A model generated the notes under the pieces. That model was given only the letters and a program-made list of their open reading frames with translations, was not told the DNA's origin and searched no databases. From Symsagittifera roscoffensis (taxonomy: Eukaryota > Xenacoelomorpha > Acoela > Convolutidae): 64,000 bases of DNA. Location of the stretch: the NCBI RefSeq assembly GCF_963678635.1, contig NC_087071.1, positions 10,357,588 to 10,421,587 on the forward strand, read 5' to 3'. The position numbers and the translations under genes are program-made. Positions 42,701 to 51,636 of this stretch are shown piece after piece (the stretch's first letter is position 1; each line of letters begins with the position of its first letter).

Positions 42701-43683
42701 ATTTCTTCATTTATGAAGTGTGATGGTGTCTGGATATCTTGTTGAGTAAGATTCCTAGTTCCATTGAGGTTTTCATTGTGTATAACTGTAGAGTTTAAAC
42801 TATTATTTTGTGTATCGGGCAAAAATGTATTATAGTTTAATGGTGTTGCATCAATGGTTAATGGTATTACTTTTACATAATCTCTTATGTAAGATATCGT
42901 ACTTATTGCTTGACTTGAGATTGATTGTGGGAAGCTTATAAATGCGGGATGAGACCATTCGGGGTCCCAAACATAATCTGATTGTTCTGTGATAGCGGTA
43001 TCATCGTTCGAGTTTTGGGGTCTAAAATTTTTTCTTGCTTGTGCAATTAAATCAATATTGTGTGTGAAATAATCTATTATGAACCATGCCAAAATTTTTT
43101 GTAGATCGTGTTTTGTATGTTGTGAAACGTCGTCTTTCGTGAAATTTTCTTTAATGATGTTTAAATAACTAGAGAGTAGTGTGATTTCATGTCGTACTCT
43201 TAAATGTTTAGATGTTTCTGTCGGTGAGACATTTGTTATTGGGATTTCGTTTTCTAATATCGAAATATAACTATATATTATTGCGAAAACTTCATTGGTG
43301 AATATGGAGTTTGCTCTTTGTGAGTTATGATATTGGATGCTTTTTATATATTCTGAAAAAACTTTTGAAAATTCTAAATCAAGATCGTCTGTTTGAATTG
43401 TATATTTTCTATTATTATGGTTTGGTGAGGTGAATTCTATGGAGTAGATTCCATACTGTTGTGTTATGTTGCATATATCTTTTAAGTAGTGGTCTATGAT
43501 TTGTCTTTTGATTTTTACATCTGGGAACTCTGTTTTACATGGACTAATTCCGGGTTCAAATAAATTTACGAGTAAATTTTGACAAAATATGTGTTGTCCT
43601 CTATCAGTATCTGCGTCTACTATAAAAGGAAAGATTTCATCATCATCTGGACTTTCTTCACCTGGGGTGTGCGTTGAGCTCAT
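39754..43683 (-). CDS. gag: Gag-protease polyprotein, 1,309 residues (element 2)
   Basis: The first 200 residues form a helical, acidic domain without counterpart in element 1. A Thr/Asn/Gln/Pro-rich linker follows up to about residue 480. The capsid-like part (VFTGTDPEYSVEDYLN, GAAQKWFSVL) is homologous to the Gag of element 1. A zinc knuckle CNYCRRYGHSISEC lies near residue 710, then about 190 residues of Arg/Asn/Tyr/Ser repeats. The protease site FLIDSGAESNII lies near 1095 and a block GIPFISKY further on. The whole frame is intact. Its start overlaps the end of the preceding ORF by 26 bp. Confidence 0.87.
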   Translation of the reverse strand: MSSTHTPGEESPDDDEIFPFIVDADTDRGQHIFCQNLLVNLFEPGISPCKTEFPDVKIKRQIIDHYLKDICNITQQYGIYSIEFTSPNHNNRKYTIQTDDLDLEFSKVFSEYIKSIQYHNSQRANSIFTNEVFAIIYSYISILENEIPITNVSPTETSKHLRVRHEITLLSSYLNIIKENFTKDDVSQHTKHDLQKILAWFIIDYFTHNIDLIAQARKNFRPQNSNDDTAITEQSDYVWDPEWSHPAFISFPQSISSQAISTISYIRDYVKVIPLTIDATPLNYNTFLPDTQNNSLNSTVIHNENLNGTRNLTQQDIQTPSHFINEEIVHTTTTQQSISPIRPNLTTPRNTNPSQTQVTLQSTVKSSVAPKYSHMDYQTYRPMTIPSKTRKTFTRNNFTDHNYNYTHPSKTYNQPQRNFNQYTRSRNWDNPMTQPKPINFQTNPPQDHSENYPFFQQNKNKKQTSYQMVFTGTDPEYSVEDYLNAVTANLILNIGPEPINTPLHQNWIHRRTALIQTTLDGAAQKWFSVLPLEIKSNWKRFTQEFSKMFDSERNKQQQRVLCNEIRRLPNETIKQIAVRIETLVRKAYSLNTHDYKNTKMTEILMMTLTPQLRKIAIKKRASHPSSIREPDLDFRKLVDKLEQAEITMKLEETENLKLQYVNRIETTPTNINNIQESETDLVEKITEILNIYEKNPNFKGKPSFKKWCNYCRRYGHSISECRQKQQDNQNKPQKYKEPNKSFYQYMKKDQNLPNKTVHSNNSSGKPLPNNTNYTRNQSPYNSSYRGRSPERRNTNNSSQNHYNRPNSRNNYSRSNSNTQRFVSRSNSQSRNNYYPNNQSRNSSYNRNRNYSYNRNRSYSNNRNQNYPNSQSRNNSYNRSNYNRPNNNYQNRSRNNSQNRHSSYNNRYRNYSQSPHRNNNNYNNSNNRHRSSTPKHQRQINQVQSNPETTSDPPGIDDTVTDTLQLNQINYTSSDSESDTENTLSINMIKVENDYESVIYEQPFSSHIYENQSEFLQNYYTTPINSTPTTQETNEINTTDQTNKNTKTKCLNTNHIYQNIQKEQPKEKIWTIPFLLESPRNKEFQPPDLEIDFLIDSGAESNIINIPTWNEIKTLHPKLTPLETSSKLATAQGSTLINYGKIQLFLLPTRTMEQSKILNKPFKQIFHITDIKYNIIGIPFISKYIPTINILNSKILIKDKYTKTKETSLTFFQRLNKQPPFFSKFYPIFNQQRKHLKPLSGNIYNFSIKQVHQYDKEQNKQKFYMSEFEFKPIHKFFKITISSIKYLKNSNSDIISLHVYNNTPYQVTLP

Positions 43684-44125
43684 TTTTTCGTTCGATGACT
43701 GTTAATATGTAATTATCAATGTGTCTAATTGGTTGATTCCAATTGTATAAATGTACTGGTTTGTGTTTATACTGCTTTTTTATTCTTCTTTTTCCTCTTT
43801 TTGATGAATTTGAAGTTGTTTCTGAGTCAGAAAAATATAATTGATCGTGAAGTGGGTAATTTTTATCTATTGATTCTTTTAGTTTGTAAAGTTCGTCTAA
43901 ACTATTGGTTTCTGATTCTGAAAATGCGTTTCGATTTTTTGAAAATCTTTTTCGTGTTATTTGTCTTTGTTTCGTTATTATTTTTCTTTTTAGTGTTTGT
44001 CGTTTTGTTCGAATGTATCCAACTGTTTGTGTATGAGGTGTGATTACAAGGTCGTATTTTTTGTTATCTATTTCACAATTGTGTAAAACGATTGTTTGTT
44101 TATTTCCTAGGTTTTTAAATGACAT
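43658..44125 (-). CDS. Basic 155-residue protein upstream of gag (element 2)
   Basis: An intact frame from a true ATG ending inside the start of gag. Residues about 35-65 are strongly basic (KRQTLKRKIITKQRQITRKR) and an acidic-serine stretch (FSDSETTSNSS) precedes a second basic cluster. Such composition fits a nuclear or RNA-binding regulator of Rev/Tat type, but this is inference from charge alone. It holds the same genome position as family C in element 1, without visible similarity. Confidence 0.6.
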   Translation of the reverse strand: MSFKNLGNKQTIVLHNCEIDNKKYDLVITPHTQTVGYIRTKRQTLKRKIITKQRQITRKRFSKNRNAFSESETNSLDELYKLKESIDKNYPLHDQLYFSDSETTSNSSKRGKRRIKKQYKHKPVHLYNWNQPIRHIDNYILTVIERKNELNAHPR

Positions 44126-45058
44126 AAGGTTTAGAATGACGGATGCAAAGGGTTGTTAAATGGTTTCTATTTTCTTAAACTGTTAGTTCTTACGATTTTT
44201 TGGTTAGCTTAACCTGGGTCTGTTTGTTCAGGGTTGGAGAGAAAAGTATATCGATTCCGAAGAATGATTTTTTACTTTCTCGTGGCTAGTATAAGTTAAG
44301 GTGTTAACTTACTTAATCTTACTTAGGGGTAGTGATTGTGTTCAAGGGTTGGAGAATAGTAAATCGATCCACAAGGTTCAGGTATAATTAGAACGCGAGT
44401 AGTTCGTTAGATACTATTTTAAACTTACTAAGTCTAAGATTTATCCTGGGTCTGGTAAGAGGGGGGGTCAAGTGAAGGATGAATAACCGAAGTTCTTCAC
44501 TGTTTATCCTAATTTGAATGATTAGTTTTGTTTAAAAATTTCTATTAGTCTTAGGTCTTTAGAAAGGGTTGGGTAGTGAATCGACGTTTGAGGTCTTTAG
44601 ACACTAATTAAGTGGGTGGGGGAGAACAAAGTTGTTCTGTTTGATCCAAGGATAAGCCTTGATGATCAAATTTGAAATTTAATTAAGTAGAAAATGATTT
44701 AAGATCCAAGGATAAGCCTTGATGATCTGGTTTTAAAATTAAGTGAATTTAAGTTTTAATAAAATTTTAAATGTGTGTAAAGGAAAAATTTAGTGTTTTG
44801 ATGATATTAGTGGGTTTATGATTGCTGTTATGTTTTAGGTGATGGAGCTGGAACAACAGGATGATTTATGATTATTAACCATTTATTGTCATGCTACTAA
44901 TTTTTATTTTTTATTTTTCAATAAATATTTTTCAAACATGTTTTGTATATTACTGTAGAATTTTAGGAAAACGATCTTAGATCTTTTTATCAATCGTTAT
45001 TGTATATTAATAATTTTGTTTAGCGCCTGAAATGATTTTGAAGATTAACTTCAAGATT
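44126..45058. other. Leader of element 2
   Basis: A 0.9 kb stretch without a long frame. The phrase GGTTGGAGA followed by a TCGAT(C/T)C word occurs near 44230 and 44346, with a looser copy near 44567. The duplicated stem-loops at 44643-44727 lie here. It is the natural place for a packaging or dimerisation signal. Confidence 0.55.
44643..44727 (-). repeat. Duplicated stem-loop in the leader of element 2
   Basis: A 25-bp sequence is repeated exactly at 44643-44667 and 44703-44727. On the element strand each copy can fold with GATC pairing GATC and CAAGG pairing CCTTG around a five-base loop (CTTAT) and a two-base bulge. Tandem leader stem-loops are typical of retroviral packaging signals; the function here is inferred. 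Confidence 0.55.
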
Positions 45059-45292
45059 TTATGTTTGCAAATGAAAATCTAAATTCATTGCCAGTAGTAT
45101 TCTAAATATAAAAGTTTGTTCTGGTTTTTGCCTAACTATCATATAGCTATATGGCAAGTTTCTACTTTGTCGTATGTCGTCTCTGGTTCGAGGTCTTCTT
45201 CCAATTCCGGGTAGTTCTGTTATGGTTCGGAATATTGGCTCTGATCTATTGAGTCGTAGAGACATTTCGATTAAATTATTGTCGTATAACAT
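45059..45292 (-). CDS. Short leader ORF (element 2)
   Basis: A 77-residue frame with a true ATG about 70 bases after the primer-binding site. The product is basic in its centre (GIGRRPRTRDDIRQSR) with no recognised domain. It would be the first AUG frame on the genomic RNA and might act as an upstream ORF that limits gag translation. It may also be chance. Confidence 0.4.
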   Translation of the reverse strand: MLYDNNLIEMSLRLNRSEPIFRTITELPGIGRRPRTRDDIRQSRNLPYSYMIVRQKPEQTFIFRILLAMNLDFHLQT

Positions 45293-45360
45293 TTTGTAAA
45301 TGTTTTTGTCTAATTTCTAATCTATTTTGGTTAATTCTAAGCTATTAAGGTCTTGTTCGA

Positions 45361-45377
45361 GACTTATGGTCGCACCA
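45361..45377 (-). promoter_or_regulatory. tRNA primer-binding site of element 2
   Basis: Two bases inside the 5' LTR the element strand reads TGGTGCGACCATAAGTC. The first nine bases equal the primer site of element 1, then the two diverge, so perhaps only nine or so bases pair with the tRNA. Confidence 0.72.
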
Positions 45378-45379
45378 GA

Positions 45380-45789
45380 TGAGTTAGAACCGAGTTGGTT
45401 AACTCATAGAGTAATTTCGGATAGGGTACACCGTCTGCTCGTCACGCTATCTTATTTTCGGCCGGATAGATTCGTGCAACTTCTTAGTCTAATACCGATC
45501 CTAATCTTACTCTTATACTATCTAGTCTCAGGTTGTTTAACTAGTCTCTGCTAGGCTCAATAGATCTAGGGTATACTGGTTTATTGCGGTTGCTGAAGTG
45601 CTCGGGAGAGTCCAACTAATTTCTAAGTTAAATTCAAATCTCTCTGGTGCTGAAATTACAAGTAACTTCAGCACTTACAAATAAGTGGGTTGTTAGTTAG
45701 ATGGATCATGATTGGTTAATATTAAATACTTTACATTGGTAAAATATCTAATTTATCCAATCATAAAATGTAGTTTAGATCAGGTTCCA
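45380..45789 (-). repeat. 5' LTR of element 2
   Basis: 410-bp direct repeat of 27276-27685. It starts TGGAACC and ends AACTCA on the element strand. A CCAAT word with a TATTTAA-like sequence shortly after it lies near its start and may be promoter elements. Confidence 0.93.
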
Positions 45790-46386
45790 GTTCGTAAACT
45801 TCAGACATTTCGAAAACAAACACACTATTCTAGCCTTCAAAGATCCACAAAACCCGAAAAAATGACCAACATTTTGAACCTCTTATACTTTTGTTCGATG
45901 GTTGTTTTCACGTTTCGAAAACGTATTTCGCACGACTCGTAGGCCAGCCTTCGGAAACCACTTTATTTTTAGAAGTGAACTATTCTGATTTTTCATTTTA
46001 CTCAAATTCAGGGCTTTGGACTACAAGGAAGAGTTGCGATAGACTGGCGACATCTTACGTTGTTTATGAAATGTCTGTCTAGTTCTAATTAATTCAAGAT
46101 ACCCACGGACCCATTCGTTTTACCACCAGTACACTTCGTCAAAAAGTCAATTCCGAAAAAATATATATTTTGAATCGCGTTTGAACCTATTTTGTGTACT
46201 TCCAACGAGACTCAAAGCGTGTTTTCAACGCTTCCATCGCCGTTATACGCCTTATTAGTTACTTATATGCATGGTCATGTGTGTTGAAAGTTCAAAAACA
46301 GAATAACTAACCCGAACGTTAGAACAAAGAAAGTTTTACTTTTATTAAATTCTGGTAACAGTTTTTTCAACGAGGTCACTGTTGGC

Positions 46387-46654
46387 CAGTGTTGTACTCG
46401 CTCAAGTTGTTTACGCTTATCGCTATCTGCGCTTTTTCAGCCTCCGCTTATCGCTTCGTCGCTTATGCTTAAAGCGCTTACGCGCGACTTCGCTTACTTG
46501 AAAAATTTATAACGTGGGCGTATTTTGAAATAAGCCATGTGCCTTTGGTCATTCAGCAGCTGAATTTCAGCTCGAAGTAGTTGTAATAAAAAACAATGTT
46601 AAAGTGTCGCTTGCGCTTATATTTCGCTTGGCCTCCTAAGCGTCTACAACACAG
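46387..46654. mobile_element. hAT-type MITE, 268 bp
   Basis: Ends CAGTGTTGTA and TACAACACAG form imperfect terminal inverted repeats that continue with CGC. The flanks CTGTTGGC and GTGTTGGC are 8-bp target duplications with one mismatch. The inside is rich in CGCTTA words. No coding capacity. It lies in intron 3. Confidence 0.7.
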
Positions 46655-46811
46655 GTGTTGGCGTCTGAAATTCATTGCCACCATTTAAAAAATTCTGGCC
46701 ATGAATGTACTGTACGTAAGCATTTGATACGTTATCTGAGAACGTTTTCCCTGAGAACGTTAAAAGCGTAAAACTTCGTGCCTCTGTATAAATTGTTTTC
46801 AGTATTGCAAT

Positions 46812-47101
46812 CAGGGTTCGAAATACTCTGAAATTTTTGTATCGCATAATTGCGAATCAAGGTTGCATATTGATTCGCAATCTCCAAATTTGTATCGCAA
46901 CATTTTTGAGCCGTTGAATTTTACAGAAACATTTGCAGAAACAGTAATAAGCCATGGTGCTTTTTCTCGAACTGAACTGAAAATTCGGTGTCGATGACTG
47001 CTTTTGATTCGCAGAATTGCCAATCAAAATCAGAAAGTGATTCGCAAATCCCCGATATCGATTCGCAAATTGCGATGCGATACGGCTTAATTCGAACCCT
47101 G
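46812..47101. mobile_element. hAT-type MITE, 290 bp, perfect target duplication
   Basis: CAGGGTTCGAA and TTCGAACCCTG are perfect 11-bp terminal inverted repeats. They are flanked by ATTGCAAT at 46804-46811 and 47102-47109, an exact 8-bp duplication that fits the hAT pattern with T at position 2 and A at position 7. The inside carries several GATTCGCAA words. No coding capacity. Confidence 0.85.
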
Positions 47102-47514
47102 ATTGCAATTGAAATGTTTATCGCAAAAAGTGTTGTTTGAGTTTTTCTCAAAATTTTCTGCGATACATATTCAAAAGCATTATATTACGAAAGCTTTGGC
47201 AAGTCTGGGAAAGGCCACAAATTTTGGTGGAGGGGTCGAATCCCAACTCCCTAAACCCCATGATGGAATACGATTTCAAGGGGAATTCAAATATGTTATT
47301 TAGTGTTTTATTGCTAAGATTTTTTTAATGTGCAAAAAACATTCGTAGTCCTTTATGATGGTTAAAGAGGGGAGTTCGACCAGCAAAATTTAGATGTTTT
47401 TTTTTGTGAGAAAAGCTGAGAAACCTTCCAGAAAAACAAAACAGTCGTAAGCACTAACCGCTTGGCAATCAATCACTACGGTACAGAATAATTCAAGAAC
47501 AGAATGATACATAC

Positions 47515-48145
47515 CCACATGGAAATGAGCAACGTCGTCGTCGTCACCGGCCTCATCCAGAACCCGCTGTTTATGCACCAAAATCTGCTCGAGCAGGGTC
47601 TTCGATGGTGAAAAGTCACACACCAATCGGAAGACTCCCGACCTCGGTTCTTTAGCCAAGTATGCCATGCATTTGTCCACCAGCAGATCTCGCACTTTTT
47701 GCATAATTTCAGCGTTCAACTTTTTTGTTCCCACGCCTTCCTCGATAAGTTGCAGGATATTGGCCTTGTCTGCTGGTTTTGAGGCCTCTGCGTTTCTGCT
47801 GTCAATTTCTGAGTATTTGCTGACAATGAGGTCGGTGTCAGTAATGTTTTCCGCCCACGACCCGTCTTCTTCAGCCGTGAAGACGACCTCGAATGGCTTC
47901 TTGTGAGTTATGGCAGTGTGAAACTCGTAGATGCACCAGATTCTGGAGAGTGGTACCGGGTTGTCCCACGGAGACATGACCGCCACGAAATGGTCCGAGT
48001 CGCGAATCGGCTGGCCGAACACGTTTTTCAGATAATCGGGGCTGACCGTGCCGCCATGCTGGGGGTAGACATAACAGTCGATGTAGAAATATTCGGAGGT
48101 TGATTTAGACTGAGAATATTTCAAGAGGGTTTTCAGAAAGCCGGA
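47515..48145 (-). CDS. TIR-TPR gene, exon 3: second half of the TIR-like domain
   Basis: The exon begins after an acceptor ending TGTTTTAG in phase 0 and ends at a consensus donor G|GTATGT in phase 1. It codes about 210 residues. YFYIDCYVYPQHGG, MSPWDNPVPL and SRIWCIYEF follow in order, about protein residues 117-174. Ser-x-x-Trp-Cys-x-x-Glu resembles the TIR motif that holds the catalytic Glu of NAD-cleaving plant TIRs. A helical region with several charged segments leads to the TPRs. The domain family (SHAW plus PW..P..R.WC..E) is known to me from TPR-linked proteins of algae and other eukaryotes, mostly uncharacterised. Confidence 0.82.
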
Positions 48146-49141
48146 CTAAAACACATGTTTCTATTTGTTTTTTATCCAGTTGTTCCAAATATGAAAGATA
48201 AAACGACTTAATAGGCGCATAAGTTAACTGAACAATACTTTGCTCAGACGTATTCGAATTCTTCACCTATTAAGTAAATAGTGGTAACAAAATATTATTG
48301 AAAAACTGGATATTAAAGAAATGTTTGTTCATCATAGGCTGGCACTGGCTTAGTCGGTACATGTAACAGCGTAAAAACAACAAAATATAGAGTGGTCATA
48401 TGAAACAGGGGCGGCTTTAGAACATATTCCGAGGGGTGTAAATTGTTCTAGGGGGTTCGAGTAGAGTACGGAATTTCGCGTATTGGGTCGGGTCGGGCTT
48501 AACCTTTATTGACCATGCTTTTTTAGCAGCAATAAAAGTCTAAATTACGCGTTCCTTATGGATGGCATCAGCCAAATTTAGCTTCTTTTGTTCTAAAAGT
48601 AAAGTTCGGGTCGGGTCGGGTTTGACAAACGACTGTCGGGTCGGGTTAGGGTGCAAAAACAGAGCCCAATGCACATCACTGCTTCACGGTTTAATGCTAA
48701 AAGTAATCTAGTTTTCAAGCCATTCTAAAACGTCTAGTTATATAAACCAAAAGCCGCCCCTGTAAAAAAAAACGTTTTAATGATAGTTTTTAAACAAACA
48801 CCGTTTGTTTGAAAAAAAAATTTATGTTTTTTTTCTTTTTTCAAAAACATGGTGATAAAATAATGTTTAGAAAAACTTTATTCAATTATATTAAATCAAT
48901 TGTATTGAAATCATAAAAAATCAGTTTTTCGGCTTTTTGCTCTCAGTTTTCCATACTTTACGCCCAACTTGGAGAAACGACCTTCCTAACCAGCCCTCGC
49001 AGCCACTGCTGAGACCGATGTAATTGTTCTTATAATTAAATTAGATTCCCTGAGCTGTATAAAACACATTAAAAAACACTGTTTTGTATAGCACGCTTTT
49101 TATTCCATGTCAAAAAACGACACGTCAAAAAATGAACTCAC
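48146..49141. other. Intron 2 of the TIR-TPR gene
   Basis: 996 bp with donor GTGAGT at 49141 and acceptor TTTTAG at 48146. It contains a candidate MITE (48406-48762). No other feature was recognised. Confidence 0.75.
48406..48762. mobile_element. Candidate hAT-type MITE, 357 bp
   Basis: CAGGGGCGGCTTT and AAAGCCGCCCCTG are perfect 13-bp terminal inverted repeats of a form common in animal hAT elements. GGTCGGGTCGGG words recur inside. The flanking 8 bp agree at only about five positions, so the target duplication is decayed or absent. Confidence 0.6.
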
Positions 49142-49285
49142 GTGTTCGTATCTCCACGCGTGTGAAACAAAACATGTGGCTTCTGATACGAGAAGTTGGC
49201 CGGTCTCGTCCCGCTCTGAGGCATATAGGTCCACATACGCACATCCCGTGGACGCAGTGGCAGGCTTCACGATTGTTTCACACAC
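49142..49285 (-). CDS. TIR-TPR gene, exon 2: first half of the TIR-like domain
   Basis: A 48-codon exon, phase 0 at both ends, between the acceptor GTGCCTTCAG and the donor GTGAGTTC. It codes VCETIVKPATAST, a YVDL segment and CFVSHAWRYEH. The SHAW motif near protein residue 91 starts the TIR-like fold. The exon is short, so it is supported mainly by its fit to the flanking exons and by family motifs. Confidence 0.78.
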
Positions 49286-51137
49286 CTGAAGGCACAATGA
49301 TGATAACATAGTGAAAAGCAGAGCTGTTATATATTTTTTAGTTGTAAAGATTTTTGCTATCTTTTGGGAAAAAACATGTTTTCACGAGGAGTGGTAACCA
49401 CTCAGTGGTTCAATACAAAGTTTGGAAAATAGAGCATCTTTGTTTTTCTCAAATCGTCATTAGGAGCGACAACTCGTGTGCGCTTGTCTTACAGGCGCCG
49501 ATGTCATTCTTTTTCGAAGTGAAAAAAAAAAGTATTTGTTGTATTTCAGCCCAGATATCGACTGAACAGCTAGGTTTTTTTCCTTATAAGGATGGATCGC
49601 GTTTTTATGGATATACATGAATCCTTTAATGAATAAAAAATCTCGGACAAGTACATAATCCGTTCTTCTTCTTCGAGGTTCTTCGAAGAAACAATTAATA
49701 ATATTGTAATTCGAGTGCTGGATCGTTCGCTGCCGGCTTTGCTCAACCAACTCGAAGTGAAGTCCCTACCTTCTTTAAATAATGGGGAAAGACCAAAAGA
49801 GGACATGACTAGGGGTACATAAATGGGATTTCTGAGTTTATAAAGCAACATTGAAAAAGTAAAAAAAAATGAAAATTTTTATTTTCCTTCACGGAAAATC
49901 TGTACTATAGATTTACTCCTAGCAAACGGTCATATTCAACAATTTCAATTAATTAACTGATCTGAATATAATTGTTTTTTAAAATCGGAAAAAATACAAC
50001 TTAGATCTCGACAACATTTGTTTCAAAACCAATAATTAAAAAACGTCATTTCCGATAGTTGGAAATAGTTAATTTTCCGATATCGGAAATATTATTTGGT
50101 AAAAACCTATAGATATATGTGCTGAACAACAAAGACAGTTGCCATTAGGAAGAACACAAAAATTGGTTCCCAGCGGGACAGGAACTGCCGACTTGAGCAA
50201 GCGGAAGTAACCGATTCGGAAAAAAACTAAGATATCATTCCGTATATCTTCAAGATATCGGAATTAACAATATGTTAAACATATTTCAACCTTTTTTGAC
50301 AGTATTCTTAAAATATAGCTGATAAAAGTAAAGTAAACTGCGGCAGTAAAATCAGTTTCATCCACTAACAGTGAATATGATATCTACTATATATAGCAAA
50401 ACATTACTGATAGTATTTCAGATCGCCGAACATGCTAAAAGACCTTTTCCTAACTAATTGCATTTAATGAATCATTCTGGCAAAGTTTTGTAATTCCCCT
50501 TTTCCCCTACATGCAGTGATAACCAAATAAATAAATTTTATTGGAATAATCGCGATTTATTGGATGGTTATATTTCATTTATTGTTTCATTCGCAATTTA
50601 TTGCATATTCGGCTTGATTTCGATGATTTTGTTCTGAAGAAAAAAATTATTGGAAAAATGCAATAAATTATTCATTCGGAAGAAATCAAACTTTCGTTGA
50701 AATTTTTCACATTTCGTATGGTGAGGCTTTTTTTTAGCTTATCAACCACCATATTTTTCATTATTTTTGCGAGAAACATACTTTCTGCAAAGCTTTAGGT
50801 TTGATTAGTTTGATGCAACCTATAAGAAAGCAGTAACACTTGAGTTTTTTCACCCTTCAAACAAAAATCCAATAAAAACTAACTCATTTTTATTGTAAAG
50901 ATTTATTGCAATCGCGATTTAAATCGCGCTAAAATCTGTATTTATTTATTGGTTTACTTATTGCATCCAATAAATTTCCAATAAAATTTTTTTTGTCATC
51001 ACTGCCTACATGTAATTGATTGCCGCTTTCTGACAAAACGTCTTTCCACTACATTTGATATTTGATGTGCCTCGATCAGCACGCAGCTGAAATCTTATTA
51101 CTTTGATTTAACCGACAAGAAATTGCAAAATACGCTT
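49286..51137. other. Intron 1 of the TIR-TPR gene, 3' part
   Basis: AT-rich sequence without a gene. TTATTGCAATA-like words cluster at about 50520-51000. The stretch ends in CGCTT (51133-51137), the left target duplication of element 3. Confidence 0.6.
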
Positions 51138-51339
51138 TGTTAAAATGTTCCTTTGTTACGGTTAATTCTACTTAGTTACAAATAAGATCTGTTTAAAAAG
51201 TGAATTAATCTCTAAGTTAAAACATTAAAAAGTGAACAGTCATTCTCTCCGCCGGAAAGAATGAAGATAGCAAGGTCAAATCGAGATTAACCAGTTAAGA
51301 TGCTTTAAAGTAATTAATGAAATAAAATGAATCACAACA
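51138..51339 (-). repeat. 3' LTR of element 3
   Basis: 202 bp, identical by eye to 57223-57424. Identical LTRs indicate a very recent insertion. Confidence 0.93.
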
Positions 51340-51636
51340 TTCCCCTTAGTGGAAAAAAAAAATTAGAAATACTATGCGCCATGATAACTAACATGTTAAC
51401 TAACCCTTTTTCTCCCTCTCGAGAAGTCCAACAAAATCAAAATACTGCACGGTATAGCAAGCGTAATTTCAGAGCTCCGAAGGAATGACTGAATTTTCAG
51501 AGGTTAATAAAATCATAAATCCGGCGGATTGTAAATCCGTAATAAACGCTAAGTAAGTTTATAATTGTGCTAGGCAAATACTAATACAGATTATAAATGG
51601 CTAAGTGTGAGTTTTTTTTTAAAGTTTGAATTGAGT

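Larger units (their letters stand above)
27276..45789 (-). mobile_element. Element 2: giant 18.5 kb Ty3/gypsy-like retrotransposon with env and accessory genes
   Basis: Two 410-bp LTRs (27276-27685 and 45380-45789), apparently identical by eye, run TG...CA on the element strand and are flanked by GTTC duplications at 27272-27275 and 45790-45793. The order on the minus strand is leader ORF, basic ORF, Gag-Pro, pol, two membrane microproteins, a Ser/Pro-rich ORF, env, a 628-residue ORF and a 1.6 kb tail. Gag, pol and env are homologous to those of element 1, but the accessory genes differ. It is inserted in intron 3 of the TIR-TPR gene in the sense orientation. pol has three in-frame TAA stops and env two lesions. 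Confidence 0.93.

Noticed and set aside
47390..48124. A free-standing 244-residue protein at the exon 3 locus
   Set aside because: Consensus splice sites lie inside that frame, phases match flanking exons and the TIR-like motif continues into exon 2.
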